Shown: positions 63,946-64,000 of the stretch, one piece after another
How the letters are laid out: each line of letters starts with the position of its first letter
Position numbering within the stretch: position 1 is the stretch's first letter
Assembly (NCBI RefSeq): GCF_000428725.1
Contig: NZ_AUAM01000018.1
Location: 45,787-109,786 of the forward strand
Length of the DNA stretch: 64,000 bases
Source: Psychromonas aquimarina ATCC BAA-1526
GTDB lineage: Bacteria; Pseudomonadota; Gammaproteobacteria; Enterobacterales; Psychromonadaceae
Reading direction: 5' to 3'
Notes under the pieces: model-generated
The model's database searches: none
What the model saw: the letters and a program-made list of their open reading frames with translations, nothing else
What the model was told of the DNA's origin: nothing
Translations under genes and position numbers: made by a program

Positions 63946-64000
63946 GCGCTTGGCGATGACCTACTCTCACATGGGGAGACCCCACACTACCATCGGCGCA
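63946..64000 (-). rRNA. rrf: 5S rRNA (proximal copy, partial)
   Basis: The 3' part of a 5S gene cut by the right edge: the stretch TGACCTACTCTCACATGGGG and on is identical to the other copy, but its 3' strand of the terminal helix reads CGCCAAGCG. Implies that a rrn operon lies to the right, transcribed leftward into this window. Confidence 0.93.

Noticed and set aside
1..64000. CRISPR array, integrase, prophage or toxin-antitoxin module
   Set aside because: No regularly spaced repeats, no recombinase or phage genes, and no recognisable toxin-antitoxin pair were seen.

Overview
This window looks like a chromosomal segment of a marine gammaproteobacterium. The gene set (Cra/fru, glp regulon, nirBDC, hemCDXY, gmk-rpoZ, a rrn operon end) and moderately AT-rich DNA fit the Psychromonas/Vibrio/Shewanella neighbourhood. 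Psychromonas is my best guess, but this is inference and cannot be proved from the window.

Layout: 0-4.7 kb is a fructose PTS locus: a divergent Cra/FruR repressor, cut by the left edge, then fruBKA with two Cra-type operators and a CRP-like site between them. From 5.3 to 13.2 kb there are two tandem, paralogous pullulanase lipoproteins on the minus strand. They have long AT-rich spacers that still hold matching promoter blocks, matching LacI-type operators and a decayed aquaglyceroporin fragment, so this stretch arose by duplication. From 14.4 to 22.6 kb lies a full glycerol / glycerol-3-phosphate regulon: glpF-glpK, glpR, divergent glpTQ and glpD, with GlpR-like operators. Starch or glycogen debranching, fructose uptake and glycerol catabolism therefore sit side by side as a carbon-use island.

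22.8-42.6 kb is accessory: a small membrane protein with a ScsC/DsbA-like oxidoreductase, a LysR/DUF1254 pair, a Gre-like factor, a DUF3302/HlyD pair that appears frameshifted, further LysR regulators with a quinone oxidoreductase, GNAT enzymes, a small ferredoxin and a zinc-ribbon protein, a lipase next to a three-part LplT-Aas phospholipid repair protein, an XRE regulator and a VIT/vWA surface protein with a GlyGly-CTERM-like tail.

42.8-45.2 kb holds gmk and rpoZ separated by a MITE-like element whose right end supplies a strong predicted promoter for rpoZ; a shortened second copy lies after the next gene, a Na+/Ca2+ exchanger. 45.3-49.2 kb is the anaerobic nitrite reductase operon nirBDC behind a perfect FNR site. 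49.4-56.5 kb carries a DUF523 protein, an orphan lipoprotein, a CadC-like membrane regulator, an epimerase-like protein, a Cna/CarboxypepD-like exported protein, DUF1289, a glutaredoxin-like protein and a YbaY-META protein.

56.6-58.8 kb encodes the most unusual protein seen: a ZIP-like half joined through a His-rich loop to a COG0701-type permease half, preceded by a near-perfect Zur box and a Fur-like box. The window ends with a CDKN3-like phosphatase, the heme operon hemCDXY, tRNA-Thr and two different 5S rRNA genes (the second cut by the right edge), all on the minus strand.
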